This document shows, in pieces, positions 17,289-26,330 of a DNA stretch of 64,000 bases. The notes under the pieces were generated by a model. It saw only the letters and a list, made by a program, of their open reading frames with translations. It had not been told where the DNA came from and searched no databases. Source of the DNA: DATFDN01 sp963762525 (GTDB taxonomy: Bacteria; Pseudomonadota; Alphaproteobacteria; Acetobacterales; Acetobacteraceae); the NCBI GenBank assembly GCA_963762525.1, contig CAVXKT010000003.1, positions 372,001 through 436,000 of the forward strand, given 5' to 3'. The position numbers and the translations under genes are program-made. Every line of letters starts with the position of its first letter. Positions within the stretch are counted from its first letter, which is position 1.

Positions 17289-18170
17289 CTATTCCGCGGC
17301 GCGGAGCGGCGCCGCGAAGTAGCGGCTGCGCAGACCCTTCTGGTTCTCGTAGATCGAGCCCTGCAAGTCGGCGGGCGGCAGCGGCAGCCGGACCGGCACC
17401 GGCGCGAGGCGCGGCGCCAGGGTGGGGCGTCCGCACACCATCAGCGCGTCGAACGCTTCGATGCCGGCGGGGAAGCCCAGCAGCGGCCAGGCGTCGGCGG
17501 CGCGGAATTGCAACAGCAGAAGCCGCCGGTCGCGCTCGGAGACGTTGGGCGCCGAGCCGTGCACCGCGCGCACGTGATGGACGCTGATCGCACCCGCCTT
17601 GCCGATGAGCTTGACGGCCTTGGCGTAGTCCACGTCGCGCCGTTGCGGGTCCATGGCGCCGCAGAAGCGGCCTTCGGCGTGGTGGTCGAAGACGTCGAGC
17701 TTGTGGCTGCCCGGGACCACCATGAGCGGACCGTTCTCGTCGGCCATGTCGTCCATCATCACCCCGACGGCGGCGAGATCGTCGTTGGTGTGCGGATAGA
17801 AGGCCCAATCCTGGTGCCACTCCACCGCCGCCCCGAACCCGGCCGACTTCATGTTGAGCTTGGCGGTATCGAAGCGTATATCCGGCCCCCAGAGATCGCG
17901 CAGCACGGCGATGATCCGCGGATGGCGCACCAGCGCGGCATAGGCCGGATCGTGCAGATGCGGCGCCTTGATCCGGCGCACGCGCGGGCTTGCCGGGGTG
18001 TGGCTGTCCTCGAGATCATAGATCTCGTCATGCGCGCTCACTTCCCGCGCGCGCGCGACCAAACCGTCGGTGACGCGGCGCAGCCGGGCGACCTCTTCGG
18101 CATTCAGCACGTCGGGAATGACCAGGGCGCCGATGTCGTAGTATTCCTGGATTTGGGCGCGGGTGAGCAT
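17289..18170 (-). CDS. Phytanoyl-CoA dioxygenase family protein
   Basis: A 293-residue Fe(II)/2-oxoglutarate-dependent oxygenase of the PhyH family. The start is the ATG at 18170 behind GGAGGTG. The first half-motif of the iron triad is HQD in AVEWHQDWAFYPHTNDDLA, followed by DENGPLMVVPGSHK and the distal histidine in VRAVHGSAPNVSERDRR. LLQFRAADAWPL carries the conserved Arg that binds 2-oxoglutarate. PhyH-family enzymes hydroxylate diverse small molecules, so the substrate is open. It is probably cotranscribed with the serine hydrolase. Confidence 0.87.
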   Translation of the reverse strand: MLTRAQIQEYYDIGALVIPDVLNAEEVARLRRVTDGLVARAREVSAHDEIYDLEDSHTPASPRVRRIKAPHLHDPAYAALVRHPRIIAVLRDLWGPDIRFDTAKLNMKSAGFGAAVEWHQDWAFYPHTNDDLAAVGVMMDDMADENGPLMVVPGSHKLDVFDHHAEGRFCGAMDPQRRDVDYAKAVKLIGKAGAISVHHVRAVHGSAPNVSERDRRLLLLQFRAADAWPLLGFPAGIEAFDALMVCGRPTLAPRLAPVPVRLPLPPADLQGSIYENQKGLRSRYFAAPLRAAE

Positions 18171-18270
18171 GGACACCTCCGGCAGGACGTCCAAGCTAGC
18201 GCGGGCGCGAGGCGGGGTCGAGTTGGTCGAGACGCCCCGGCCGCGAGCAAACCACGTCGGAGGCAACCGC

Positions 18271-19732
18271 GTGAGCACGACCGCGACCGAACCGCCGCGC
18301 TTCGTCGAGGGCTCGACCATGCGCCACGTCGTGGTGATGGCCGGAACCGGTGCCATCGGCCTGATCGCCGTGTTTGCGGTCGATCTGCTGAACCTGTTCT
18401 ACCTCTCGCTGCTGGGCGAAAAGTCGCTCGCCGCGGCGATCGGCTTCGCCGGCGCCGTCGGTTTCGTGCAGGTCTCGGTTGCCATCGGCATGACGATCGG
18501 CATCGGCGCCGTCGTCTCGCGCGAGATCGGTGCGGCCAGACTGGATCAGGCGCGGCGGATCGCGACCGCGGGCCTGGTTTGCATGGTGTTGGCAACCGCC
18601 GTGCTGGGCGCGGGCACGGTGGCGCTGCTGAGCCCGGTTCTGGACGGGCTCGGCGCCAAGGGCGAGACCCGCGATTTCGCCGCGCAGTTCCTGCTCATCG
18701 TTTCACCGTCGCTGCCGCTGCTGGCCGGCGGCATGGGCTGCGCCGCGCTGCTGCGGTCGGTGGGCGATGCCCGGCACGCGATGAACGTCACCCTGTTCGC
18801 GGCTTTGGCCACGGCGGTTCTGGACCCGCTGATGATCTTCGGGCTGCATCTGGGTCTCGCCGGCGCCGCCGTCAGCAACGTGCTCTCGCGCGCCGTGCTG
18901 GCCCTGGTCGGCTGGCACGGCGTTACCCGCAAACATCAGCTGCTTGAACTCCGGATGACCGGCGCCTTCGCGCGCGATGTCCGCAAGGTCCTTGCCGTCG
19001 CCGGGCCGGCGATCCTGACCAATCTCGCCACCCCCGTGGCGGCGGCTTACGTGACGCGCAGAATGGCGGAGTTCGGCCCGGCCGCCGTGGCCGGCGAGGC
19101 CACGATCGATCGGATCACGCCGGTAGCGTTCGGCCTGGTTTACGCCCTGTCGGGCGCGGTCGGTCCGATTCTCGCGCAGAATCGCGGCGCCGCTCGCTTT
19201 GATCGGGTGCGCGAAGCGTTGCGCGACAGTCTGCTGTTCGTGGTGGTCACGGTCGCCGTGGCGTGGCTGATCCTCGCGGCGACGCAGAGGTTCATCATCG
19301 TCGCCTTTTCCGCCGATGGCGTGACCGCCGACCTCGTGGGTCTGTTCTGCACCTGGCTCGCGGGGAGCTTCCTCTTTACCGGCGCGCTGTTCGTCGCCAA
19401 CGCCGCTTTCAACAATCTCGGCCATCCGCTGCTCGCCACCTTGTTCAACTGGGGTCGGGCGACGCTCGGGACAATTCCGTTCGTGACCTGGGGCGCCAGG
19501 CACGGGCCGACCGGTATTTTGGTGGGTCAGGCGGCCGGCTCGCTGATTTTCGGCCTGGTCGCGATCGCAGCGGCGTTCCGCACCATCGGCCGCATGGCGC
19601 GGACCGTCGGAGCACGTCCCCGGGCTCGGCGTCGCGATCCCGGGAAGTTCCGGCAGCGCCGCCCTCGCCGCCGTCACCTCGCGCCGTTCCCGGCCGGCCC
19701 ATCTGTTCGGGTCCGGGCGCAAGCGGGGATGA
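18271..19732 (+). CDS. MATE-family efflux transporter, frame-broken near the end
   Basis: A multidrug/toxin extrusion antiporter driven by Na+ or H+. The start is GTG 18271 with CGGAGGC eleven bases upstream. Twelve hydrophobic segments are visible from AVDLLNLFYLSLLGEKSLAA to GQAAGSLIFGLVAIAAAF, with MATE motifs such as LLRSVGDARHAMN and FVANAAFNNLGHPLLATL. As written, the frame runs past 19615 into the antisense of livF. One base removed from the CCCCGGG run at 19617-19624 gives a short tail ending with TGA at 19730-19732, about 486 residues. Family call is firm; the end is inference. Confidence 0.85.
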
Positions 19733-19764
19733 GCGGAGATACCGCGTCGGCCAATCACCACCGA

Positions 19765-20510
19765 CTACCCCGGTCTGGCCCCCTCCCGCGTATAAAGCCA
19801 CTCCCGCACCAGCTCCTCGACGCTGCCGGTGAACTCGCGGCGCGGGCCGCTGGCGAACACGGCGCCGGTGCGCAGCACCGTCACGTGATCGGCGATGTCG
19901 AGCGCGCCCTTGATGTTCTGATCGACCAGCAGGATCGCCTTGCCGGCGCCCGCCAGCTCGGCGATCAGGCCATAGATGCGGGCGGCGATGCGCGGTTCGA
20001 TGCTCGCCGTCGGCTCGTCGATCAGGAACACCGCGGGATCGTTCAAGAGCGCACGCGCGATCTCCAATTGCCGCTGCTGGCCGCCGGAAAGCGTGCCGGC
20101 GTTCCGGCGGCGGCGTCTCGGCGAGAACCGGGAAGCGCGCATACGCGGCCTCGATCCCCGCCCGCACCCGCGCCCGCTGGCGACGAAAGCTCCAGGCGCC
20201 GAGCCGCAGATTCACCTCGACGCTGAAATGCGGGAAGACGCTGGGGCGCTGCGGCAGATAGACGATGCCGCGGGCGCCCATCCGATACGCCGGCACGCCC
20301 GCGAGCGAGGCGCCGGCGGCGCAGCATCTCCCCCGCCTCCGGCGCCAGCAGGCCGAACAGCACCTTCAGCAGCGTCGATTTGCCGGTGCCGTTGGGGCCG
20401 AGCACGCAGCGCACCTCGCCCGCGATCACGTCGACGGAGACGCCGTTGAGGATATGCACGCCCGGCAGATAGCCGGCCACCAACCCGCGCGCGGTCAGCG
20501 CCGGGGTCAT
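19765..20510 (-). CDS. livF: Branched-chain amino acid-type ABC transporter ATPase LivF, frame-broken
   Basis: The second ATPase of a hydrophobic-amino-acid (HAAT) uptake system. It starts MTPALTARGLVAGYLPG, with Walker A GPNGTGKST. The middle part (GIVYLPQRPSVFPHFSVEVN) is in a second frame. The signature TLSGGQQRQLEIARALL, Walker B AVFLIDEPTASI and ILLVDQNIKGALDIADHV are in a third. Breaks are near 20315 and 20115. Corrected length is about 248 residues, normal for LivF. The start overlaps the livG stop by four bases. Substrate of the whole system (branched-chain amino acid, urea or amide) is not decided by sequence. Confidence 0.85.
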
Positions 20511-21227
20511 GCCGCCCCCGTATAGGCGCGCACCACGTCCGGGTTGTCGCGCACCGCGTCCACCGTGCCGTCGGCGATCTTCTCGCCGCGCGCCATCACC
20601 ACCATCCGGCCGACCAGCCGCTGGATCGCCTGCAAGTCGTGATCGACGACGACGAAGGTGCGCCCCCCGGCGTGCAGCGCGCGGACCATCTCGATGATCT
20701 CGTCGCGCAGGAACGGGTTCACCCCGGCGAACGGCTCGTCGAGAAACAGGATGGCGGGCTCCAGCATCAGCGCGCGCCCCAGCTCGAGCAGCTTCTGCTG
20801 TCCGCCGGACAGGCTGCGCGCGGGCGCGTCGGCGAGCGCGCGCCAGCTTCAGGAATTCGAGATGACGCAAGGCGTCGCGCATCGCGCCGGCGCGCGTCGA
20901 GCCCGAACGCGCGAGGCCGGGAACCAGCATGTTCTCGAGTACGCTCATCCGCCCGAACAGCTGCGTCACCTGGAAGGTGCGCCCGACGCCACGGTGGGCG
21001 AAGCGGTCGGCGGCCATGCCGTCGGCGCGATGGCCGCGCAGACGCACTTGGCCGAGGGTCGGCGCCAGATGCCCGGTCAGCATGTTGATCGTCGTGGTCT
21101 TGCCGGAGCCGTTGGGGCCGATCAGCCCGACCAGCTCGCCCGGATTGACCGCGAAATCGAGCGCGCGGACCGCGTGGATGCCGCCGAAGCGCCGGCCGAG
21201 CCCGATCGCCTCGATCAGCGCCGTCAC
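20507..21227 (-). CDS. livG: Branched-chain amino acid-type ABC transporter ATPase LivG, frame-broken
   Basis: The first ATPase of the HAAT system. GTG at 21225-21227 overlaps the livM stop (GTGA). Walker A is GPNGSGKTTTINMLTG, followed by RGVGRTFQVTQLFGRMSVLE. Near 20842 one extra G in a GCGCGC run breaks the frame; without it the sequence continues LARLADAPARSLSGG and then Walker B MLEPAILFLDEPFAGVNP and VDHDLQAIQRL. The corrected protein of about 240 residues has the usual LivG length and ends VVRAYTGAA. Confidence 0.87.
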
Positions 21228-22184
21228 AACACCGGGCCGACGCGGCGCGCACGCTCGCCGGCGCGCAGCCGCCCCGCTTGTGCGAGCAGCGAGGCCAGCA
21301 GGCCGTTGCGGGCGAAGCGCATGGTCAGCAGCAGCAGCGCGCCGAACAGCACCAGACGCCATTGCCCGTATGCCCGCAGCGCCTCCACCAGAAACTCCAC
21401 CACGACCGCGCCCAGCACGGCGGCCTGCAAGCTCTCCGAGCCCCCGATCACCGCCATGGCGACGACCAGCCCCATCTGATCGACCGAGCCGATATCGGGC
21501 GTCAGCATGCCGATATAGTGGGCAAAAAAGGCCCCGGCGAGGCCGGCGAAGCCGCTGGCGACAGCGAACACCAGGATGCGGAAGCGCACCACGCGCACGC
21601 CGCCGGCCGCCGCCGCCTGCTCATTCTCGCGGATGGCGCGGAAAAACAGCCCCCAGCGCGAGGCGACCATCAGCCCGAGCCCGCCCAGCGTGAAGCCGAG
21701 CAGCGCCAGCGCGACGAAGTAATACGGAATGTCCGATCGGCCGTGGAACAGTGTCGCCGCTTGCAGCCCGCCGGCGCCGCCGGTGACTTCGTTCTCGCTG
21801 GTGATCACGATCCGCAGCACCTCGGAGAAGGCCATGGTGAAGATCGCGAGATAGGGGCCGCGCATCCGCAGGCAGATGAAGCCGATCGCGGCGCCGACCA
21901 GGAGGCAGAGCGCGACCGCCGCCACCGCGGAGAGCGGGATCGGCAATCCCCCGTAACGCACCAGCAGCGCCGAGCCGTAGGCGCCGAGCGCGACGAAGGC
22001 CATGTGACCGAACGAGAACTGCCCGGCATAGCCGACCAGCAGCGTCCAGCTCGCCGTGACCATGGCGTAGAACAGCGCCAGAATGCCGACCGTCAGCCAG
22101 TACGGATCGACGAGGAACGGATAGAGCCAGCGCGAGCGCGACCAGCGCGCCCCAGACCGAGGCGGATGCGGTGCGACCGAACAC
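21224..22184 (-). CDS. livM: Branched-chain amino acid-type ABC permease LivM, frame-broken
   Basis: A permease of the HAAT system with about nine membrane segments. Recognisable blocks are GYAGQFSFGHMAFVALGAYG, RMRGPYLAIFTMAFSEVLR, FRAIRENEQAAAAGGVRV and the C-terminal AVIGGSESLQAAVLGAVVVE. It starts at GTG 22184, five bases after the livH stop. The first 20 or so codons are in a different frame; one extra base near 22128 explains this, since the expected join reads ALVALA then WLYPFLVDPYWLTVG. The end overlaps the livG start. About 319 residues when corrected. Confidence 0.86.
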
Positions 22185-22189
22185 CGCGG

Positions 22190-23092
22190 CTACTCCATCG
22201 CCACGTGCACGCGGCCGAACAGGCCGCTCGGCCGGACCAGCAGCACCAGCATCAGAACCACCAGGCTGAACGCCTGCGCATAGCTGAGGCCGCGCGTCGG
22301 ATCGGGGAACAGCGCCACGAACAGGTTCTCGGAGACGCCGAGAAGCAGCGCCGCGATGATGCTGCCGCCGACCGAGCCCATGCCGCCCAGGACCACGATC
22401 GCGAAGGCCTGCGTATCCGGCACCAGCCCCATCGAGGGCGTGAGCGCGTAGATCGGCCCGACCAGCGCCCCCGCCCCGCCCGCGAGCGCGCCGCCGAGGG
22501 CGAAGGCGAGCGTGTAGGCGAGGCGATCATTGATGCCGACGATGGCCGCCGATTCGCGCGATTGGCTCACCGCGCCGAGCGCCTGCCCCCAGGCGGAACG
22601 GGCGAGAAAGACCAGCAGCGCCAGCAGCATCGCGATCCCCGCACCGGCGGCGATCACCCGGTCCCAGCTCAGGATCAGATCGCCGGCGACGAAGACGCCC
22701 GGCCGGAACGAGGGCGGGCGCAGCGGGAACGGGCCGAAGACGATGATGGCGAGATTGCGCAGCAGGATGGAGATGCCGAACGTCACCAGGATGCCGTAAT
22801 CGCTCTTGCGCTCGGTCGCCGGATTGTAGAGCGGCGTCAGCAGCGTGCGCTCCAGCAGCACCGAGAGCGCGAAGGCGAGCGCCATCGCCACGATCACCGC
22901 GAGCAGCGGCGGAGCGTTCAGCAGCGAGATCACGAAGAAGCCGAAATAGCCCCCCATCATGTAGATCTCGCCATGGGCGAAGTTGACGATCTTCAGGATC
23001 GAGAAGATCACCGTGAGCCCGGCGGCGATCAGCGCGTAGATGACGCCGATCACCAACCCGTTCGCCGCTTGGACGAGCAGATAGGAGGTCAT
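22190..23092 (-). CDS. livH: Branched-chain amino acid-type ABC permease LivH
   Basis: A 300-residue intact permease, starting MTSYLLVQAANGLVIGVIYA at 23092. Typical LivH blocks: IFSILKIVNFAHGEIYMMGG near residue 30, YGILVTFGISILLRNLA, and FAIVVLGGMGSVGGSIIAAL near the C-terminus. About eight membrane helices. With LivM it forms the channel of the uptake system. The frame remains open upstream into livK only because of an indel there; the true start is supported by its fit to the family N-terminus. A hairpin-rich spacer separates it from livK. Confidence 0.92.
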   Translation of the reverse strand: MTSYLLVQAANGLVIGVIYALIAAGLTVIFSILKIVNFAHGEIYMMGGYFGFFVISLLNAPPLLAVIVAMALAFALSVLLERTLLTPLYNPATERKSDYGILVTFGISILLRNLAIIVFGPFPLRPPSFRPGVFVAGDLILSWDRVIAAGAGIAMLLALLVFLARSAWGQALGAVSQSRESAAIVGINDRLAYTLAFALGGALAGGAGALVGPIYALTPSMGLVPDTQAFAIVVLGGMGSVGGSIIAALLLGVSENLFVALFPDPTRGLSYAQAFSLVVLMLVLLVRPSGLFGRVHVAME

Positions 23093-23121
23093 GCGCGGGG
23101 ACGCCGTTCCCTCCGCCCGCG

Positions 23122-23143
23122 CCCCCTCCCCAAGGGGAGGGGG
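23122..23143. repeat. GC-hairpin element between livK and livH
   Basis: CCCCCTCCCC (23122-23131) and GGGGAGGGGG (23134-23143) form a perfect 10-bp inverted repeat with a two-base loop. A second, imperfect stem (CCCTTCCCC ... GGGAGGGGG) follows at about 23167-23188. The 118-bp spacer is probably a mobile-type intergenic palindrome that also tunes expression between the binding protein and its permease. Confidence 0.65.
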
Positions 23144-23210
23144 ATCAGAGGCGGCACTCTTACTCCCTTCCCCTTGCGGGAGGGGGTTCGGCGGGAGCGG
23201 GTCGAACACC

Positions 23211-24493
23211 CTAAGCCGGCGGCTTGTACAAATACTCCACCGTCGCCAGATTGCGCGGCCAGATGATCGGCGCCGCATCGACCGGCTGCTTCGGCTCGGA
23301 ATATTGAATGAGGGTGAGCGGCGCGGCCATGAACTGATGGTAGTGCCACGCCGGGTCCTTGTCGGTGGAGAACGCGTATGGCCCCGCACGCCGACCCACT
23401 TCGTCGTTTCCAGCGCGTGGATGATCGCCTTGGGATCGGTGTTGCCGGCGTTGTGGATGGCGTCGAACAGCAGCCAGGCGCCGTCATAGCTTTCCATCAC
23501 CGCGCCCGGCGGCTCGGCGTCGAAACGCTTCTTGAAGGCGGCGAAGAAGGCGCGCGTCTTGTCGTTCCAGGCGGCGCGCGGCAGGCCGACATTCTCGGTG
23601 CAGAGCCCGACCCCGGACTGGCCCACATTCTGCCAGAACGTCGGGTCGGTCGCCGAGCCGCCGGAATTGTACATGCCGCACTTGGCGGTCGGGGCGAAGC
23701 CGAGCTCCTTCGCCTGGCGGACCAGATCATAGGCGCCGGCTTCCGAAAACTCGGTGTAGAAGAAGTCGAACGGCGGGCTCATGCTCTTGTAGCGCAGGAT
23801 CTGCGCGGTGAAATCGGTGGCGTTCGGATCGGCATCGACGGCGGAGAACGGGATGCCCTTCGCCTTGAGCTCGGCGCCGATGGTGGTTCTCGCCGCCAGC
23901 CCGACATCGTTCTTCTCCGCCAGCAGCGCGGCGTTCTTGAAGCCCGCCGCCACCATCCACTGCCCGATCGCGGTGTCGATCAGCGACACGGTCGGGGCAT
24001 TGCGGAACACCTCCGGATAGCCCTTGGCGGTGATCTCGTCCGACCACACGTCGCAGGCCATGAACGGAATGCCGTAGCGATGGAACACCTCCATTTCGGC
24101 GATCGCGACGGGGCTGTGGAACTCGCCGAAGGCGGCGACGACCTTGTTCTCCTGCACCAGCCGCTCGGCCGCCGCGCGGCCCTCGGCCGGCTGGCCCCTG
24201 GAATCGGCGTAGACCACCTGCACCGGGCGGCCGAGGATGCCGCCGCCGGCATTGACCTCCTCGACCGCCATCTGGGCGGCATCCTTCATGAGGATGCCCT
24301 GCGCGTAGCCGCCGGGCGGCGACAGCGGGCCGAGCCAGCCGATCACGATCGGGGCACCGGTCGGGCCGGCGGCGCGGGCGAAACGCGGCAGCACCGGCAG
24401 CGCCGTCGAGAGCGCGGCGGCGGCCAGCGCCTCCCGGCGGGTGAGCGCCGACGGCAATCGCCCGCGGCGTCGATCACTGGTATCATGCGTCAC
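23211..24493 (-). CDS. livK: Branched-chain amino acid-type ABC substrate-binding protein LivK, frame-broken
   Basis: The periplasmic receptor of the HAAT system, a Leu/Ile/Val-type bilobed fold. GTG at 24493 behind GGGGAGGAAAAGG starts a protein with a twin-arginine-like leader (LTRREALAAAALSTALPVLP). The mature part has APIVIGWLGPLSPPGGYAQG, AVEEVNAGGGILGRPVQVVY, VAAFGEFHSPVAIAEMEVFH and ESYDGAWLLFDAIHNAGNTD. Near 23385 one missing base moves the last 58 codons to another frame; the join reads TTKWVGVRG then PYAFSTDKDPAWHYHQF. It ends EYLYKPPA, about 427 residues. It leads the livKHMGF operon and is divergent from the peptide operon. Confidence 0.87.
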
Positions 24494-24638
24494 GGCCTTT
24501 TCCTCCCCGCTTTCGGCGCGCCGAGCGCCGGCGTCGCGAGCATAGTGACCGGGAATGCCGATCGACAACCGGTTTCCCGCCGCTTGCGTCCCCGCCGGCC
24601 CCGATTAATCTGCCGGAAACACCGCCGGGAGCCCGATC

Positions 24639-26234
24639 ATGCTGACACGCCGCACCCTGATCGCCTCCACCGCCGCCGGTACCGCCGCATGGACGATCCC
24701 GGCCGCGCGGGCGCAGACGCCCGCCGGCATCGTCGTCATGGGCAAGCAGATCGACGACATCATCAGCTTCGACCCGGCCGAATCCTATGAGTTCACCGAC
24801 AACGAGGTGGACGGCAACTGCTATCGCAAGCTGATCGTCCCCGACTACACCGACCCCACCAAAATCGCGCCTGACCTCGCCGAGCACTGGGAGGTCAGCG
24901 CCGACGGCATGAGCTTCACCTTCCACCTGACCGACAAGGCACGTTTCGAGTCCGGCAAGCCGCTCACCGCCGCCGATGTCGAGTTCTCGCTGCATCGCAT
25001 CGTCCAGCTCAACAAGACCCCGGCCTTCATCGTCACCCAGTTCGGCTACACCAGGGACAATGTCGCGCAACTGATCCGCGCCACCGACCCGCGCACCGTG
25101 GTCATGCAGTTGCCGACGCAACAGGCGCCGAGCTTCGTGCTCTACTGCCTGTCGGCCAATGTCGGCGCCATCGTGGAGAAGGCGACCGCGCTGGCGCATG
25201 CCGAAAACAACGATCTCGGCAATGGCTGGCTGAAGACGCACAGCGCCGGCGCCGGGCCGTTCCGTCTCACCGCCTGGCAGGCCTCCGATCACGTGATCGT
25301 CGATGCCAACCCGAATTCGGGCCTGCAAGCCGGGGTCAAGCGGATCGTGCTGCGCCACGTCAAGGACCCGTCCGAACAGCTTCTGCTGTTGCAGAAGGGC
25401 GGCATCGACATCGCGCGCAACCTGCTAGTCCGACCAGCTGAAGGCGATCGGCGGAAACCCGAAATTCCGTACCGCAATTCCGCCGGCCAGGCGACTTCGC
25501 TCTACATCGCCATGAACCAGTCGATGCCGCAACTCGCGCATGCCGAGGTGCAGCAGGCGATCAAATGGGCGATCGATTACGAGGCGATCGCCAAGAACAT
25601 CACCCCGCAGACCTGGAACGTGCAACAGGCGTTTCTGCCGCGCGGCATTCCCGGCGCGCTCACCGAGCAGCCGTTCTCGCAGAACACCGGCCGGGCACGC
25701 ACGCTGATGGCGCAAGCCGGGCTGGCGGACGGGTTCCCGGTCAGCATGGACTTCATCTCCGCCCCGCCGTACGACCAGATAGCGCAGGCGGTGCAGGCCG
25801 ATCTCGGCAAGATCGGTCTCAAGGTCCAGCTGTTGCCCGGCGAGCAGAAGCAGGTGATCACCAAGACCCGCGCCCGCCAGCACCAGCTGGCGATGCTGTT
25901 CTGGGGATCCGATTATTTCGATCCGAACTCTAATGCGCAGGCGTTTTGCGCCAATCCCGACGACTCCGACAACAGCAAGCTCAAGATCCTCGCCTGGCGC
26001 AGCCATTTCGCGAACAAGCTGCTCACCACCGAGGTGGAGCTGGCGGCCAAGGAGATCGACACCGAACAGCGGCTCGACCTCTACGCCACCATGCAGCAGC
26101 AATTCTGGGACGTGGCGCCGTTCGCCATGGTGTTGCAGCAGGATGCGGTCGCGGTGATGCGCGCCAACGTCACCGGCCTCAAGGTCGGCGCCATGCCCGA
26201 CTTCACCCGCTACGCCGATATTCGCAAGACTTGA
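24639..26234 (+). CDS. Peptide-type ABC transporter substrate-binding protein (DppA/OppA family)
   Basis: A 531-residue extracellular solute-binding protein of family 5. It begins with a Tat-like leader (MLTRRTLIASTAAGTAAWTI ending PAARAQ). Cluster motifs are EHWEVSADGMSFTFHLTDKA, RFESGKPLTAADVEFSLHR and NNDLGNGWLKTHSAGAGPF. Residues about 263-277 (LLVRPAEGDRRKPEI) look wrong. Read one base later, the same DNA gives SDQLKAIGGNPKF, which fits the family, so two compensating indels near 25428 and 25472 are likely. It begins a five-gene operon; ligands can be peptides, nickel, sugars or opines. Confidence 0.88.
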   Translation: MLTRRTLIASTAAGTAAWTIPAARAQTPAGIVVMGKQIDDIISFDPAESYEFTDNEVDGNCYRKLIVPDYTDPTKIAPDLAEHWEVSADGMSFTFHLTDKARFESGKPLTAADVEFSLHRIVQLNKTPAFIVTQFGYTRDNVAQLIRATDPRTVVMQLPTQQAPSFVLYCLSANVGAIVEKATALAHAENNDLGNGWLKTHSAGAGPFRLTAWQASDHVIVDANPNSGLQAGVKRIVLRHVKDPSEQLLLLQKGGIDIARNLLVRPAEGDRRKPEIPYRNSAGQATSLYIAMNQSMPQLAHAEVQQAIKWAIDYEAIAKNITPQTWNVQQAFLPRGIPGALTEQPFSQNTGRARTLMAQAGLADGFPVSMDFISAPPYDQIAQAVQADLGKIGLKVQLLPGEQKQVITKTRARQHQLAMLFWGSDYFDPNSNAQAFCANPDDSDNSKLKILAWRSHFANKLLTTEVELAAKEIDTEQRLDLYATMQQQFWDVAPFAMVLQQDAVAVMRANVTGLKVGAMPDFTRYADIRKT

Positions 26235-26237
26235 GCG

Positions 26238-26330
26238 GCGCTCACCCTCCCACGCCCGCGGCGCCGGTTCCGCCCTCTCCCGCGACGCGCGCGAGGGTGC
26301 CGAGCGCAGCGAGGCGGGTGAGGGTGCGGG
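26238..26330. repeat. REP-like palindromic element
   Basis: Between the binding-protein and permease genes lie GCTCACCCTCC and GCGAGGGTGCCGAGCGCAGC followed by GGCGGGTGAGGGTG. The arms CTCACCCTC and GGGTGAGGG pair as in the elements at 707-742 and 6360-6400. The right arm supplies the GTG start codons of the permease gene. Confidence 0.55.

Noticed and set aside
19605..20226. An extended C-terminus of the MATE transporter
   Set aside because: The extension is Arg/Pro-rich and antisense to livF. A one-base correction near 19620 gives a normal stop at 19732.
22190..24568. A 792-residue apparent fusion of the substrate-binding protein with the LivH permease
   Set aside because: The joining stretch is Arg/Pro/Ser-rich out-of-frame sequence, while the missing C-terminus of the binding protein is in another frame. 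An indel near 23385 explains it.
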